Below are positions 16,064-24,129 of a stretch of 64,000 nt of DNA, in pieces. Every line of letters starts with the position of its first letter. Position 1 is the first letter of the stretch. A program made the position numbers and the translations under genes. The notes under the pieces are model-generated. The model searched no databases. It saw only the letters and a list, made by a program, of their open reading frames with translations, and had not been told where the DNA came from. The DNA is from Actinomycetes bacterium (GTDB lineage: Bacteria; Actinomycetota; Actinomycetes; Actinomycetales; Microbacteriaceae): contig JAKPAC010000010.1 in assembly GCA_029779645.1 (NCBI GenBank), forward strand, positions 1-64,000, given 5' to 3'.

Positions 16064-16888
16064 TCAGGGCATCGACAGGATGTCGATGGTCCCGGTCTGC
16101 ACGAGCTGCACGTCGCGCACCTCGCGGGCCATGAGCCGGTTCGCGAGCGCGATGAACTCGCCGGCCGAGGTGCCGGTCGCCTCGTAGCTCGTCGAGCCGG
16201 GTGCCGTCGAGCTGGTGAGCAGCTCGCGGCTGATCAGCTGGCGATACACGTCCTTCGCCGTCTCGCTGTCGCTCGAGACGAGCGACACATCGGGCCCCAT
16301 CACGTAGCTGATCGCGCCCTTGAGGAACGGGTAGTGCGTGCAGCCGAGCACCAGGGTGTCGACGCGGGCATCGCGCAGCGGCGCGAGGTACTCCTCGGCC
16401 ACCTTGAGCAGCTCGCTCGAGCCCGTGATCCCGGCCTCGACGAACTCGACGAAGCGGGGGCAGGCCTGCGCGAACACCGAGACGTCCGGGGCCACCTCGA
16501 GCATGTCCTGGTACGCGCGCGAGGCGATCGTGCCCTCGGTGCCGATGACGCCGATGCGGCGGTTGCGACTCGTGTGCATCGCGGTGCGCACGGCGGGGCC
16601 GATCACCTCGACGACGGGCACGGAGTACCGCTCGCGGGCGTCGCGAAGCAGCGCGGCCGAGGCGGTGTTGCAGGCGATCACGAGCATCTTCACGCCCTGA
16701 TCCACGAGCGTGTCGAGCACCTCGAGGCCGAAGCGGCGCACGTCAGCGATCGGCTTGGGGCCGTACGGCGAGTGCGCGGTGTCGGCGATGTACACCAGCG
16801 ACTCGTTGGGCAGCTGGTCGCCGATGGCGCGGGCCACGGTCAGACCGCCGACACCCGAATCGAAGATGCCGATCGGAGCGTTGTTCAT
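16064..16888 (-). CDS. murI: Glutamate racemase
   Basis: 274 aa, ATG at 16888. It makes D-glutamate for peptidoglycan. The two catalytic cysteines are visible: ACNTASA (Cys73) and GCTHYPFL (Cys183), with [15 protein letters not shown] at the N-terminus. A TAGGCT hexamer lies only 9 nt upstream of the ATG on the - strand, so the leader, if used, is very short. Divergent from pncB; first gene of the murI-rph-rdgB run. Confidence 0.97.
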   Translation of the reverse strand: MNNAPIGIFDSGVGGLTVARAIGDQLPNESLVYIADTAHSPYGPKPIADVRRFGLEVLDTLVDQGVKMLVIACNTASAALLRDARERYSVPVVEVIGPAVRTAMHTSRNRRIGVIGTEGTIASRAYQDMLEVAPDVSVFAQACPRFVEFVEAGITGSSELLKVAEEYLAPLRDARVDTLVLGCTHYPFLKGAISYVMGPDVSLVSSDSETAKDVYRQLISRELLTSSTAPGSTSYEATGTSAGEFIALANRLMAREVRDVQLVQTGTIDILSMP

Positions 16889-16926
16889 GATGGCTCCAGC
16901 CTACGCGCTCGCCCTGGGTGCCTGAG

Positions 16927-16932
16927 TAGGCT
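16927..16932 (+). promoter_or_regulatory. -10 hexamer of a predicted leaderless pncB mRNA
   Basis: TAGGCT ends 6 nt before the pncB ATG and no Shine-Dalgarno sequence lies between. This predicts transcription starting at or within a base of the start codon. Confidence 0.55.
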
Positions 16933-16938
16933 GACCGC

Positions 16939-18276
16939 ATGGCCTCGACACCCTTCGCCAGCACCGCGCTTCGCACCGATCGCTACGAGCTGACCATGCT
17001 CGCCGCGAGCCTGCGAGACGGCACCGCGCACCGCCGGTGCGTGTTCGAGCTGTTCGCCCGTCGGCTCTCCGGGGGCCGCCGCTTCGGCGTCGTCGCCGGC
17101 ACGGGGCGCCTCCTCGAGCAGCTTCGCGCGTTCCGCTTCGGTGACGACGAGCTCGCCTGGCTCGACGCGAATCGGGTCGTGGATGCCGCAACGCTCGCGT
17201 GGCTCGCCGATTACCGCTTCAGCGGCACGATCCACGGCTACCGCGAGGGCGAGCTGTACTTCCCCGGCTCCCCCATCCTTTCGGTGGAGGCATCCTTCGC
17301 CGAGGGGGTCGTGCTCGAAACGCTCGCACTGAGCATCTACAACCACGACTCGGCCGTCGCGACCGCGGCCGCGCGCATGAGCCTCGCCGCAGGCACACGC
17401 CCGCTGGCCGAGATGGGCTCGCGACGCGCCGGCGAGCATTCGGCGGTCGCCGCCGCGCGCGCGGCGTTCATCGCCGGGTTCGACGCGACCAGCAACCTCG
17501 AGGCCGGCCGCAGCTGGGGCATCCCGACCATGGGCACCGCCGCGCACGCCTACACGCTGCTGCACGACTCGGAGGCGGAGGCGTTCCGCTCGCAGCTGGA
17601 CGCGCAGGGCATCGGCACCACGCTGCTGGTCGACACGTACGACATCGAGCGCGGCGTCGAGACCGCGATCCGCGTCGCGGGCCCCGGACTCGGCGGCGTG
17701 CGCATCGACTCGGGCGACCTCCCCGTGGTGGCCGCCCGGGTGCGCGCCCAGCTCGACGCGCTCGGCGCGACGGGAACGCGCATCACCGTCACGAGCGACC
17801 TCGACGAGCACGCGATCGCCGCACTGGCTGCCTCCCCCGTCGACGCGTACGGCGTGGGCACCTCTGTGGTCACGGGCTCGGGCACTCCGACCGCCGGCAT
17901 GGTCTACAAGCTCGTCGCGCGGCAGGGCGACGACGGCGCGTGGATCGGCGTGGCCAAGGCGTCGGCCGACAAGGCCTCGCGGGGCGGGCGCAAGGCCGCG
18001 TTCCGGCGGCTGCGCCAGGGCGTCGCCTCGGCGGAGGTCATCGCCGTGTCGGATGGCTTCGAGGCCGTCGCGCACGCGAGCGACGAGCGGGGCGACCGCC
18101 CCCTGCAGGTGCCGCTCGTCGTCGACGGGGTCATCGACGAGCGGTTCGAGGGCGCGCGAGGCGTGCTGGCCGCACGCGAGCACCACCGCGCCGCCCGCGC
18201 CGAGCTGCCCGCCCGCGCCTTCGGCCTCAGCCGCTCCGATCCTGCGCTGCCGACGGTCTACGTCGACGTCCAGTGA
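16939..18276 (+). CDS. pncB: Nicotinate phosphoribosyltransferase
   Basis: 445 aa, ATG at 16939. Converts nicotinate and PRPP to nicotinate mononucleotide in the NAD salvage (Preiss-Handler) pathway. Motifs: LRTDRYELTMLAA at the start, FARRLSGGRRFGVVAG, LAEMGSRRAGEHSAVAAARAA around the phosphorylated-His region (Glu-His), GIPTMGTAAHAY, LLVDTYDIERGV, GVRIDSGDL, and YGVGTSVVTGSGTPTAG. Length fits the family. Translation is probably leaderless. Convergent with the DUF3039 gene 10 nt away. Confidence 0.95.
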   Translation: MASTPFASTALRTDRYELTMLAASLRDGTAHRRCVFELFARRLSGGRRFGVVAGTGRLLEQLRAFRFGDDELAWLDANRVVDAATLAWLADYRFSGTIHGYREGELYFPGSPILSVEASFAEGVVLETLALSIYNHDSAVATAAARMSLAAGTRPLAEMGSRRAGEHSAVAAARAAFIAGFDATSNLEAGRSWGIPTMGTAAHAYTLLHDSEAEAFRSQLDAQGIGTTLLVDTYDIERGVETAIRVAGPGLGGVRIDSGDLPVVAARVRAQLDALGATGTRITVTSDLDEHAIAALAASPVDAYGVGTSVVTGSGTPTAGMVYKLVARQGDDGAWIGVAKASADKASRGGRKAAFRRLRQGVASAEVIAVSDGFEAVAHASDERGDRPLQVPLVVDGVIDERFEGARGVLAAREHHRAARAELPARAFGLSRSDPALPTVYVDVQ

Positions 18277-18286
18277 GCGCGGCGGC

Positions 18287-18556
18287 TCAGCTGCCGGTCA
18301 GGCTCTCGTAGATCTCTTTGCAGCGCGGGCACACCGGAAACTTCTCGGGGTCGCGGCCCGGCGTCCACTTCTTGCCGCACAGCGCCTTGACCGGCTTGCC
18401 GGTGAGCGCCGACTCGAGGATCTTGTCCTTCTTCACGTAGTGCGAGAAGCGCTCGTGATCGCCCGGCTCGACGTGCTCTTCGCGCAGCAGCTCCTCAAGC
18501 TCGCGGTCCAGCGTGGCGACTCCGCCGAGGTCGGGGCTGTCGAGAGGTGTGCTCAT
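18287..18556 (-). CDS. DUF3039 family protein
   Basis: 89 aa, ATG at 18556. The C-terminal half has KALCGKKWTPGRDPEKFPVCPRC, a small zinc-ribbon-like arrangement (Cys...Cys-x2-Cys) that defines this short actinobacterial family. The N-terminus is acidic. Function is unknown. A TACACT hexamer 7 nt upstream suggests a leaderless mRNA. Confidence 0.85.
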   Translation of the reverse strand: MSTPLDSPDLGGVATLDRELEELLREEHVEPGDHERFSHYVKKDKILESALTGKPVKALCGKKWTPGRDPEKFPVCPRCKEIYESLTGS

Positions 18557-18563
18557 GCGTGAC

Positions 18564-18569
18564 AGTGTA
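18564..18569 (-). promoter_or_regulatory. -10 hexamer (TACACT) of the DUF3039 gene
   Basis: On the - strand TACACT is separated from the ATG by 7 nt with no ribosome binding site between. Confidence 0.5.
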
Positions 18570-18639
18570 CGTCGGATGCCGCAGCCGCCGGGCCGTCGGG
18601 CTCGAAGTCGGCGGGGTCGGCGCCCCGCCGCCGCGCCGG

Positions 18640-20208
18640 TCACGACGCCTCGGCGAACTCCATGATCTCGAGGCCGAGTCGCTCGAAGAGCGTGCCTCCG
18701 GCGACGACGCCGAGGGCGAGGGCGCCCAGGCCGATCGCGAGGCCGCCCCACAGGGCGAGGTGAGTGAAGCCCGGGTCGACGTCGATCGTCAGCCAGCCCC
18801 ACCACAGGGCGGGCAGGCTCAGCACGATCGCTCCGATCAGCACGACGGCCGGGACGAGCACGCCGCGCGCGACGGTGGACTGCGGCTGCTGGAACGGACC
18901 GTCGCCGGGCCTCGCCGTCGGATACGGGGCAACGGCCGAGAAAACGCTCGAGAGCCCGAGCCCGGTGAGGTAGAGGCATCCGCTCGCCCCGAACAGCGCC
19001 GGCAGCAGCGCCCAGCTGCCGTTGTACGCGATGGCGATCGGGGCCGTGATCGCGATCAGCGGCACCGCGAGCAGGGTGATCGGCACGAGGCGGCCGAGCC
19101 GGTCGGCGATGCCGGAGGTGCCGCTTGCGATGTGCATCCAGATCGCCGTGGAGTCGTACGCGACGTCGTTGTGCGGGAGCCAGCCGAGGAACAGGGCCAT
19201 CAGTGGCACCGGGACGAGGGCCACCACCGTGGCGGGAACACCCGCAACGAGCAGCGGCACCATGACGACGGCGCCCGCGATCGGGATGATCACGATGTTG
19301 ACGAGGTAGCGACCGTCGCGCCACCAGTAGATCAGGCTGCGCGCCGCGACCGCGCCGAAGGGCGTGCCGGGTGCGACCCCGAACCAGCCCAGGCCCGATC
19401 GCGAGCGCCCGGCGTCGGGCCGCTCGATCGTCGTGAGCAGGCGGCGCACGAGCGCCCGCCAGCCGAACCAGAGCGCGGCAAGCGTCACCGCCGCCACGGC
19501 GGCGCTGACCCACACGCCGGCGCTCTGCGCGGCGACCTGCCCCGGGATCGCCCAGGCGGCGCCGAACGGCGTGAACGCGAGCCCGTCGACCGCACCCTGC
19601 AGCTCGGGCGGCACCCGACCGCCCCACTCGAGCGAGGCGAGGAACACGCCCACCGGCACCACCACGACGATGATCGCGATCACGAACAGCCCGAGCAGCT
19701 CGCGCGAGCGGCGCTGCCGCAGCACGAGCGCGCTGAGCGCCTCGCAGATCTTGGCGAGCAGCACGCTCGTGACGAGGCCCGCGAGCGCCGCGAGCGCGCC
19801 GAGCACGGGCGAGACGTCGTGGGCGGCCCAGGTGATCACGAAGGCGATGGCCGCCACGGCCAGCATCAGCGCCGGCACGGTGATGAACGCGGCGAGCGTC
19901 AGGGCGCGGGTCAGCGGACCGACGGGCAGCCCCAGCGGCGCGAAGCGGCGCGGATCGAGCGGGTCTTCGGTGCCGGCGGCGAGGGATGCCACGGCGAACG
20001 CGAGCGTGACGGCGCTGCCGGCGAGCACGATGACGGTCTGGGCCACATCGACCTCGGCCGATGCCAGGCTGAGCAGCGCCCATGCCGCGGCGACCACGGC
20101 GGCGAGCGCGACGATCCCCGCGAGGCCCTGCCACACCGCGTGTCGACGGCCGCCGCGGAACGCGCCGCGGTGCAGGGCGAGCCTCAGTCGGAGAACGTGT
20201 GCAACCAC
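18640..20208 (-). CDS. ABC transporter permease (large, about 12 helices)
   Basis: 522 aa from GTG 20208, overlapping the end of the ATPase gene by 25 nt; an exact start is hard to prove because the ATPase frame continues to 20184. Repeated hydrophobic segments (for example AGIVALAAVVAAAWALLSLA, LGLFVIAIIVVVVPVGVFLA, LIAITAPIAIAYNGSWALL, LALWGGLAIGLGALALGVVAGG) give about 12 helices. It contains PLGLPVGPLTRALTLAAFITVPAL and FGVAPGTPFGAVAARSLIYWWRDGRYL, seen in a conserved actinobacterial permease of unknown cargo. It partners the preceding ATPase as an exporter-type ABC system; substrate unknown. Confidence 0.85.
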   Translation of the reverse strand: MVAHVLRLRLALHRGAFRGGRRHAVWQGLAGIVALAAVVAAAWALLSLASAEVDVAQTVIVLAGSAVTLAFAVASLAAGTEDPLDPRRFAPLGLPVGPLTRALTLAAFITVPALMLAVAAIAFVITWAAHDVSPVLGALAALAGLVTSVLLAKICEALSALVLRQRRSRELLGLFVIAIIVVVVPVGVFLASLEWGGRVPPELQGAVDGLAFTPFGAAWAIPGQVAAQSAGVWVSAAVAAVTLAALWFGWRALVRRLLTTIERPDAGRSRSGLGWFGVAPGTPFGAVAARSLIYWWRDGRYLVNIVIIPIAGAVVMVPLLVAGVPATVVALVPVPLMALFLGWLPHNDVAYDSTAIWMHIASGTSGIADRLGRLVPITLLAVPLIAITAPIAIAYNGSWALLPALFGASGCLYLTGLGLSSVFSAVAPYPTARPGDGPFQQPQSTVARGVLVPAVVLIGAIVLSLPALWWGWLTIDVDPGFTHLALWGGLAIGLGALALGVVAGGTLFERLGLEIMEFAEAS

Positions 20209-21902
20209 TCGAGGCCCTCCACGTCGCTGAGCCCGCCCGAGAGCTCCACGAAGCGCTCCTCGAGGGTGAGCTCGCCGCGCACCTCGTCGAGCGTGCCCTC
20301 GGCGAGCACCCGACCAGACACGATCACCGCGACGCGCGAGCACACCCGCTCGACGAGCTCCATGCCGTGGCTCGAGAGCACGACCGTGCCGCCGTGTGCG
20401 ACGTACGTGCCGAGAATCTCGAGGATCACGGCCGAGGAGGTGGGGTCGACTGACTCGAACGGCTCGTCGAGCACGAGCAGTCGCGGCGAGTGGATCATCG
20501 CGCCCGCGAGCAGCAGCTTCTTCTTCATGCCCACCGAGAAGTCAGCGACCATCCGGTGCAGCGAATCGCTCAGGTCGAAGGCGCGGGCCAGATCCTCGGT
20601 GCGGGACTCAACCACCGCGGGCTTCATGCCCCGCAGCACGCCGAAGGAATACAGCAGCTGGCGGCCCGTCAGCCGGTCGAACGTGCGGAGCCGGTCGGGC
20701 AGGATCCCCATCAGCCGCTTCGCCTGCTCCGGCTCGGCGAGCGCATCGATCCCCCGCACCAGGACGGTGCCGGCGTCGGGCCGCAGCAGTCCCGCGATGA
20801 TCGAGAGGGTGGTCGTCTTGCCCGCGCCGTTCGGGCCGACGATGCCGTAGAACGAACCAGCGGGCACCTCGAGATCGACCCCCGCGACCGCCTTCGTGTC
20901 GCCGAAGGCCTTGGCCACACCGCGCAGCGTGAGCGCCGCGGGGCGCTCGGGATCCGCCGCGGGCGTGGGCTCCGGCTCGGGTGCCGGCGCAGCTTCGACT
21001 TCGGGTTCGGGTTCGGGTTCGGGTTCGGGTTCGGGTTCGGGTTCGGCGTCAGCTTCAGGCTCGGACGTGGGCGCTGTCTCCGCTTCCACGGTCTCCGCTT
21101 CCACTGGCTCTGCCTCGACCGCCGCCGACGCGTCGCTCAGCGTTGCCGACGTCGTGTCGCCTGCTGACGGCGTTGCTGCCGCGTTCGACTGGGCAGCGCT
21201 GTCGTGCGCGGCATCGTGCGCGGCATCGTGCGCCGAGGTCGCGATGATCGGACTGCTGGTCGAGGGTTCGAGCGTCGCGTCCATCGCGTCCATCGCCTCC
21301 GCCGCTGTGACGCCCACCGCCTCCGCGCCGTCCGCACCCGCGCTTGCCGCCGCGGCGCGCTTGACCGCGGCGGCCTTCGACGTGGTGGTGCTCATGGCCT
21401 TGGGCTTGGCCGCCGCGCCCGTGACTGCCGTCCCCTTCGCGGCAGCGCGCTTCGCGGCAGCACTCTTCGCCGCAGTGGTCTTGGCGGCAGTGGACTTGGC
21501 GGCAGCACTCTTCGCGGCTGTGCTCTTCGCGGCTGTGCTCTTCGCGGCTGTGCTCTTCGCGGCTGTGCTCTTGGCGTCGGCGCTCTTGGCGCCGGTGCTC
21601 TTCGCGGTCGGCCGCGGCGTGGCGGTCGCCGCCGTGGCAGCCGGCTTCGCGGACACCGCAGATGCGGACGCTCCCGAGGCCGCGGGCTTCGGACGCGCGG
21701 TCGACGCGCGGGGCGCCGGACGCTTGGCACCGGGCTTCGCCGGTGACGGCTTCGGCTTCGCGGGCGTGGGCTTCGGCTTGGCAGGCGCCGCAGCGCCCGG
21801 GTCGGCAGGACGGTGGGCCGAGGCATCCACGTTCACTGATCTCGGCTCGGAAGCCTTCGAATCGGCGTCTGGATCCTGTGGCACTGGTGGGGAGACAGGC
21901 AC
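20184..21902 (-). CDS. ABC transporter ATPase with a long Ala/Lys/Pro and Glu/Pro N-terminal tail
   Basis: 572 aa, GTG at 21902 with TAGCGT 6 nt upstream (leaderless). Residues about 321-572 form a complete ABC domain: Walker A GPNGAGKTT, Q-loop region, signature FSVGMKKK (a variant of LSGGQ), Walker B LLVLDEPF and the H-loop SSHGMELVE. The first 320 residues are unlike transporter ATPases: PAKPKPTPAKPKP-type repeats, then AAKSTAAKSTAAKS repeats resembling histone H1 or mycobacterial HU/HupB tails, then AHDAAHDAAHD, then (EP)n. The tail is in frame with the domain and shares its codon bias. It pairs with the overlapping permease gene. Confidence 0.88.
   Translation of the reverse strand: MPVSPPVPQDPDADSKASEPRSVNVDASAHRPADPGAAAPAKPKPTPAKPKPSPAKPGAKRPAPRASTARPKPAASGASASAVSAKPAATAATATPRPTAKSTGAKSADAKSTAAKSTAAKSTAAKSTAAKSAAAKSTAAKTTAAKSAAAKRAAAKGTAVTGAAAKPKAMSTTTSKAAAVKRAAAASAGADGAEAVGVTAAEAMDAMDATLEPSTSSPIIATSAHDAAHDAAHDSAAQSNAAATPSAGDTTSATLSDASAAVEAEPVEAETVEAETAPTSEPEADAEPEPEPEPEPEPEPEVEAAPAPEPEPTPAADPERPAALTLRGVAKAFGDTKAVAGVDLEVPAGSFYGIVGPNGAGKTTTLSIIAGLLRPDAGTVLVRGIDALAEPEQAKRLMGILPDRLRTFDRLTGRQLLYSFGVLRGMKPAVVESRTEDLARAFDLSDSLHRMVADFSVGMKKKLLLAGAMIHSPRLLVLDEPFESVDPTSSAVILEILGTYVAHGGTVVLSSHGMELVERVCSRVAVIVSGRVLAEGTLDEVRGELTLEERFVELSGGLSDVEGLEWLHTFSD
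21001..21046. repeat. Hexanucleotide tandem repeat (TCGGGT)n in the ATPase tail
   Basis: Seven perfect TCGGGT units plus a partial one, encoding (Glu-Pro)n on the - strand. Slippage by whole units would change tail length without a frameshift. Confidence 0.9.
21508..21567. repeat. Four perfect 15-bp tandem repeats in the ATPase tail
   Basis: CTCTTCGCGGCTGTG is repeated four times head to tail, coding KSTAA units on the - strand, with degenerate copies on both sides. Confidence 0.92.
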
Positions 21903-21908
21903 CGTTCT

Positions 21909-21914
21909 ACGCTA
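21909..21914 (-). promoter_or_regulatory. -10 hexamer (TAGCGT) of the ABC operon
   Basis: Separated by 6 nt (AGAACG) from the GTG start on the - strand; predicts a leaderless transcript. Confidence 0.5.
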
Positions 21915-22144
21915 GCAACGATCGGCAGTCCGGCCAGGGGGCGCGGCGAGGGGCCCGACACTCGGGGCCGATTTGCGTCGCAGGCCGTCACAGTGTCACG
22001 AATCGACAACAGAGCCGCAGAATACTGCGAGTTCTCAGGACGCATCGCTAGCCTGGTTCAGGCACAACGGGGTGTCCTGTCGTTGAACTGACAGTGAACA
22101 ACTGCAACCGGTGGAAAACACCGACACCCAGGAAGCTCTGTATC

Positions 22145-22837
22145 TTGACTCTTCAAATCGTGATTCTCGCCGCCGGCATGGGCAGCCGACTCGGCCGCAC
22201 CCTGCCCAAGCCGCTGACCGAGCTGCAGGACGGCCGGAGCATCATGCAGCAGCAGCACGACAACGTGCAGGCGGCATTCGGTCGCAGCGCCCGCATCACG
22301 ACCGTCGTCGGCTACAAGGCCGAGACGATCGTCGAGGCGTTCCCGAACGCCGACTACGTCTACAACGAGCGCTACGACCAGACCAACACCTCGAAGAGCC
22401 TGCTGCGGGCACTGCTCGCGAGCGGCAGCGGCGGCGTGCTCTGGATGAACGGCGACGTCGTCTTCGACCCGCGCGTACTGGGCCGCGCGATCGAGTTCGT
22501 CGAGCGTGACGAGTCGTTCGTCACCGTCAACACGGCCTCGGTCAGCGACGAAGAGGTCAAGTACACGGTCACGGCGGAGGGCTTCATCGACGAGCTCTCG
22601 AAGACCGTCGTCGGCGGCATCGGCGAGGCCGTCGGCATCAACTACATCGCCTCGCGCGAGAAGGCCGCCTTCATCGCCCAGCTGCGCCGCGTCGGCGACC
22701 AGGACTACTTCGAGCGCGGCCTCGAGCTCGCGATCGCCGAGCACTCGCTGCGCATCGCGCCGCTCGACATCAGCGACCTGTACGCGGTGGAGGTCGACTT
22801 CGCCGAAGACCTCGAGCGCGCCAACACCTTCGTCTGA
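22145..22837 (+). CDS. Nucleotidyltransferase (LicC-like NTP transferase fold)
   Basis: 230 aa from TTG 22145, chosen because AGGAAG lies 9 nt before it and the conserved fold begins immediately (LTLQIVILAAGMGSRLG). The signature GMGSRLG...LPKPLTEL is that of sugar- and alcohol-phosphate nucleotidyltransferases, with VLWMNGDVVFDP supplying the metal-binding Asp and ISDLYAVEVDFAEDLERAN at the end, as in LicC-type cytidylyltransferases. It probably activates a polyol or choline phosphate with CTP. It lies at the head of a region with three CDP-polyol phosphotransferase-like genes, which supports CDP-precursor synthesis for a wall polymer. Substrate is inferred only. Confidence 0.75.
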   Translation: MTLQIVILAAGMGSRLGRTLPKPLTELQDGRSIMQQQHDNVQAAFGRSARITTVVGYKAETIVEAFPNADYVYNERYDQTNTSKSLLRALLASGSGGVLWMNGDVVFDPRVLGRAIEFVERDESFVTVNTASVSDEEVKYTVTAEGFIDELSKTVVGGIGEAVGINYIASREKAAFIAQLRRVGDQDYFERGLELAIAEHSLRIAPLDISDLYAVEVDFAEDLERANTFV

Positions 22838-22889
22838 CGCCGCGCGCGGCGCGGGGCATGCCTCTCGGCTCCCACTCAGCGGGCGCGCC

Positions 22890-22895
22890 TAGCAT
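22890..22895 (+). promoter_or_regulatory. -10 hexamer (TAGCAT) of a leaderless gene
   Basis: TAGCAT plus 7 nt leads directly to the ATG at 22903; no Shine-Dalgarno sequence is present. Confidence 0.5.
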
Positions 22896-22902
22896 CACGA
22901 AA

Positions 22903-23853
22903 ATGAGCAAGGTGCACAAGATCCACTCGCTCCCGGCGGACGCGCCGTGGCAGGGCGGGCTGCCGCCCATGGGCTCACCGGAGCACCCGCGAGTGATCCG
23001 CGGCATCGATCGCGTGCTGGCGATTCAGCGACCGGTCGTGGTCGCGCATCTGCGCAGCATCCGTCTCCGCCACCCGGACGCGAGCCCCGCCGAGATCATC
23101 CGCATGCTCGAGCGGCGCTACCTGACGGCGGTCACCACCGGCGGCGCCGCGGTGGGCGCGACGGCAGTGGTGCCCGGGATCGGCACCGGCGTGACCCTGG
23201 CCCTCTCGGGTGCCGAGACGATCGGATTCCTCGAATCGACGGCGCTGTTCGCGCAATCGATCGCCGAGGTGCACGGGATCGCCATCGAGAATCCCGATCG
23301 CGCCCGCGCGCTCGTGCTCACCCTGATGCTCGGCAAGGAGGGCACCGACCTGGTCGCGCAGCTCGCGGGGCAGGCCTTCGGCAAGGGTGCCACGCGTGAC
23401 AAGTACTGGGGCACCCTCATCACCAAGACGCTCCCCCGAGCCGCGGTGGGCCCGCTGGTCGACCGGCTGAAGTCGGCGTTCATCCATCAGTTCGCGGTAC
23501 GAGGCGGAGCCTCGGTGCTCGGCAAGGCCCTGCCGTTCGGCATCGGCGCCGCGATCGGCGGCACCGGCAACCACGTGCTCGGCCGCCGCGTGCTCACCGC
23601 CGCGCGGATCGCGTTCGACGTCGCGCCCGCGGCGCTGCCGCCGGAGCTGGAGCCGGCGCCCGGCTCGCGGCCCCTTGAGGCGCTCGCGGCGACGCGCCTG
23701 CGGCGCATCGGCGGCACCGTCGGCGGCGCGGCGCAGGCCGTGGGCGGCAGGGTCAGCGAGGCCGTCGGCGGCGTGAGCGGCAAGGTCGGCAGCGCGGTCA
23801 GCGGTGCTGTTCGCCGCGTCGCCCCGGCGCGCGAGCCCCGCGAAGGAGACTGA
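22903..23853 (+). CDS. Hypothetical protein with glycine-rich hydrophobic segments (EcsC-like?)
   Basis: 316 aa, ATG at 22903; an upstream in-frame ATG at 22858 is rejected because the leaderless -10 element fits 22903. A basic N-terminal part contains HPRVIRGIDRVLAIQRPVVVAHL and LERRYLTAVTTGG. A hydrophobic Gly-rich stretch (GAAVGATAVVPGIGTGVTLALSG, about residues 82-104) and a second one (VLGKALPFGIGAAIGGTGNHVLG) resemble the membrane-associating hairpins of EcsC-type proteins, though I cannot assign it firmly. The C-terminus is an Ala/Gly/Val repeat region (GGRVSEAVGGVSGKVGSAVSG). The next gene begins 4 nt later, so the two form an operon. Confidence 0.6.
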   Translation: MSKVHKIHSLPADAPWQGGLPPMGSPEHPRVIRGIDRVLAIQRPVVVAHLRSIRLRHPDASPAEIIRMLERRYLTAVTTGGAAVGATAVVPGIGTGVTLALSGAETIGFLESTALFAQSIAEVHGIAIENPDRARALVLTLMLGKEGTDLVAQLAGQAFGKGATRDKYWGTLITKTLPRAAVGPLVDRLKSAFIHQFAVRGGASVLGKALPFGIGAAIGGTGNHVLGRRVLTAARIAFDVAPAALPPELEPAPGSRPLEALAATRLRRIGGTVGGAAQAVGGRVSEAVGGVSGKVGSAVSGAVRRVAPAREPREGD

Positions 23854-23857
23854 CCGC

Positions 23858-24103
23858 ATGGCAGTGTTCGGCGCACGCCCAGAAGAGCCCACCGAATGGG
23901 CCGGCCTGCCCGCCGAGCCCCTCGAGGAGGACGACTTCGCACTGCTGCCGCCCGGCACCGCGGCAGCCACCGCCGACGCCCTGTTCGGCATCGCCCCGAG
24001 CGAGTCGATCGCCATCTCGCTCAGCGCGATTCCGGCGGAGCCGGAAGACGCAGGCGCGTCAGACGACGCGCCGGCAGACGACGCGCGAGCGGGCGACGAG
24101 TAG
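23858..24103 (+). CDS. Small acidic hypothetical protein
   Basis: 81 aa, ATG at 23858 with GAAGGAG 8 nt upstream, 4 nt after the preceding gene. The sequence starts MAVFGARPEEPTEWAGLPAE and is acidic, with the tail rich in Asp and Ala (DAGASDDAPADDARAGDE). No membrane helix or known motif. Coupling to the upstream hydrophobic protein suggests a shared function. Ends 26 nt before a convergent gene. Confidence 0.65.
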   Translation: MAVFGARPEEPTEWAGLPAEPLEEDDFALLPPGTAAATADALFGIAPSESIAISLSAIPAEPEDAGASDDAPADDARAGDE

Positions 24104-24129
24104 CCGGGTGTGGCGCGCGGCGCGCCGCG

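Noticed and set aside
18547..20850. 767-codon + strand frame opposite the ABC permease and ATPase
   Set aside because: Shadow with charged low-complexity translation; the - strand genes have hydrophobic helices and ATPase motifs.
20999..21570. CRISPR array
   Set aside because: The repeats are short, contiguous and coding, with no spacers.
20896..21915. 339-codon + strand frame opposite the repeat tail of the ABC ATPase, itself Ala/Ser/Gly-rich
   Set aside because: The - strand frame continues without a break into the ABC domain and has a promoter at its start; the + frame only mirrors the repeats.
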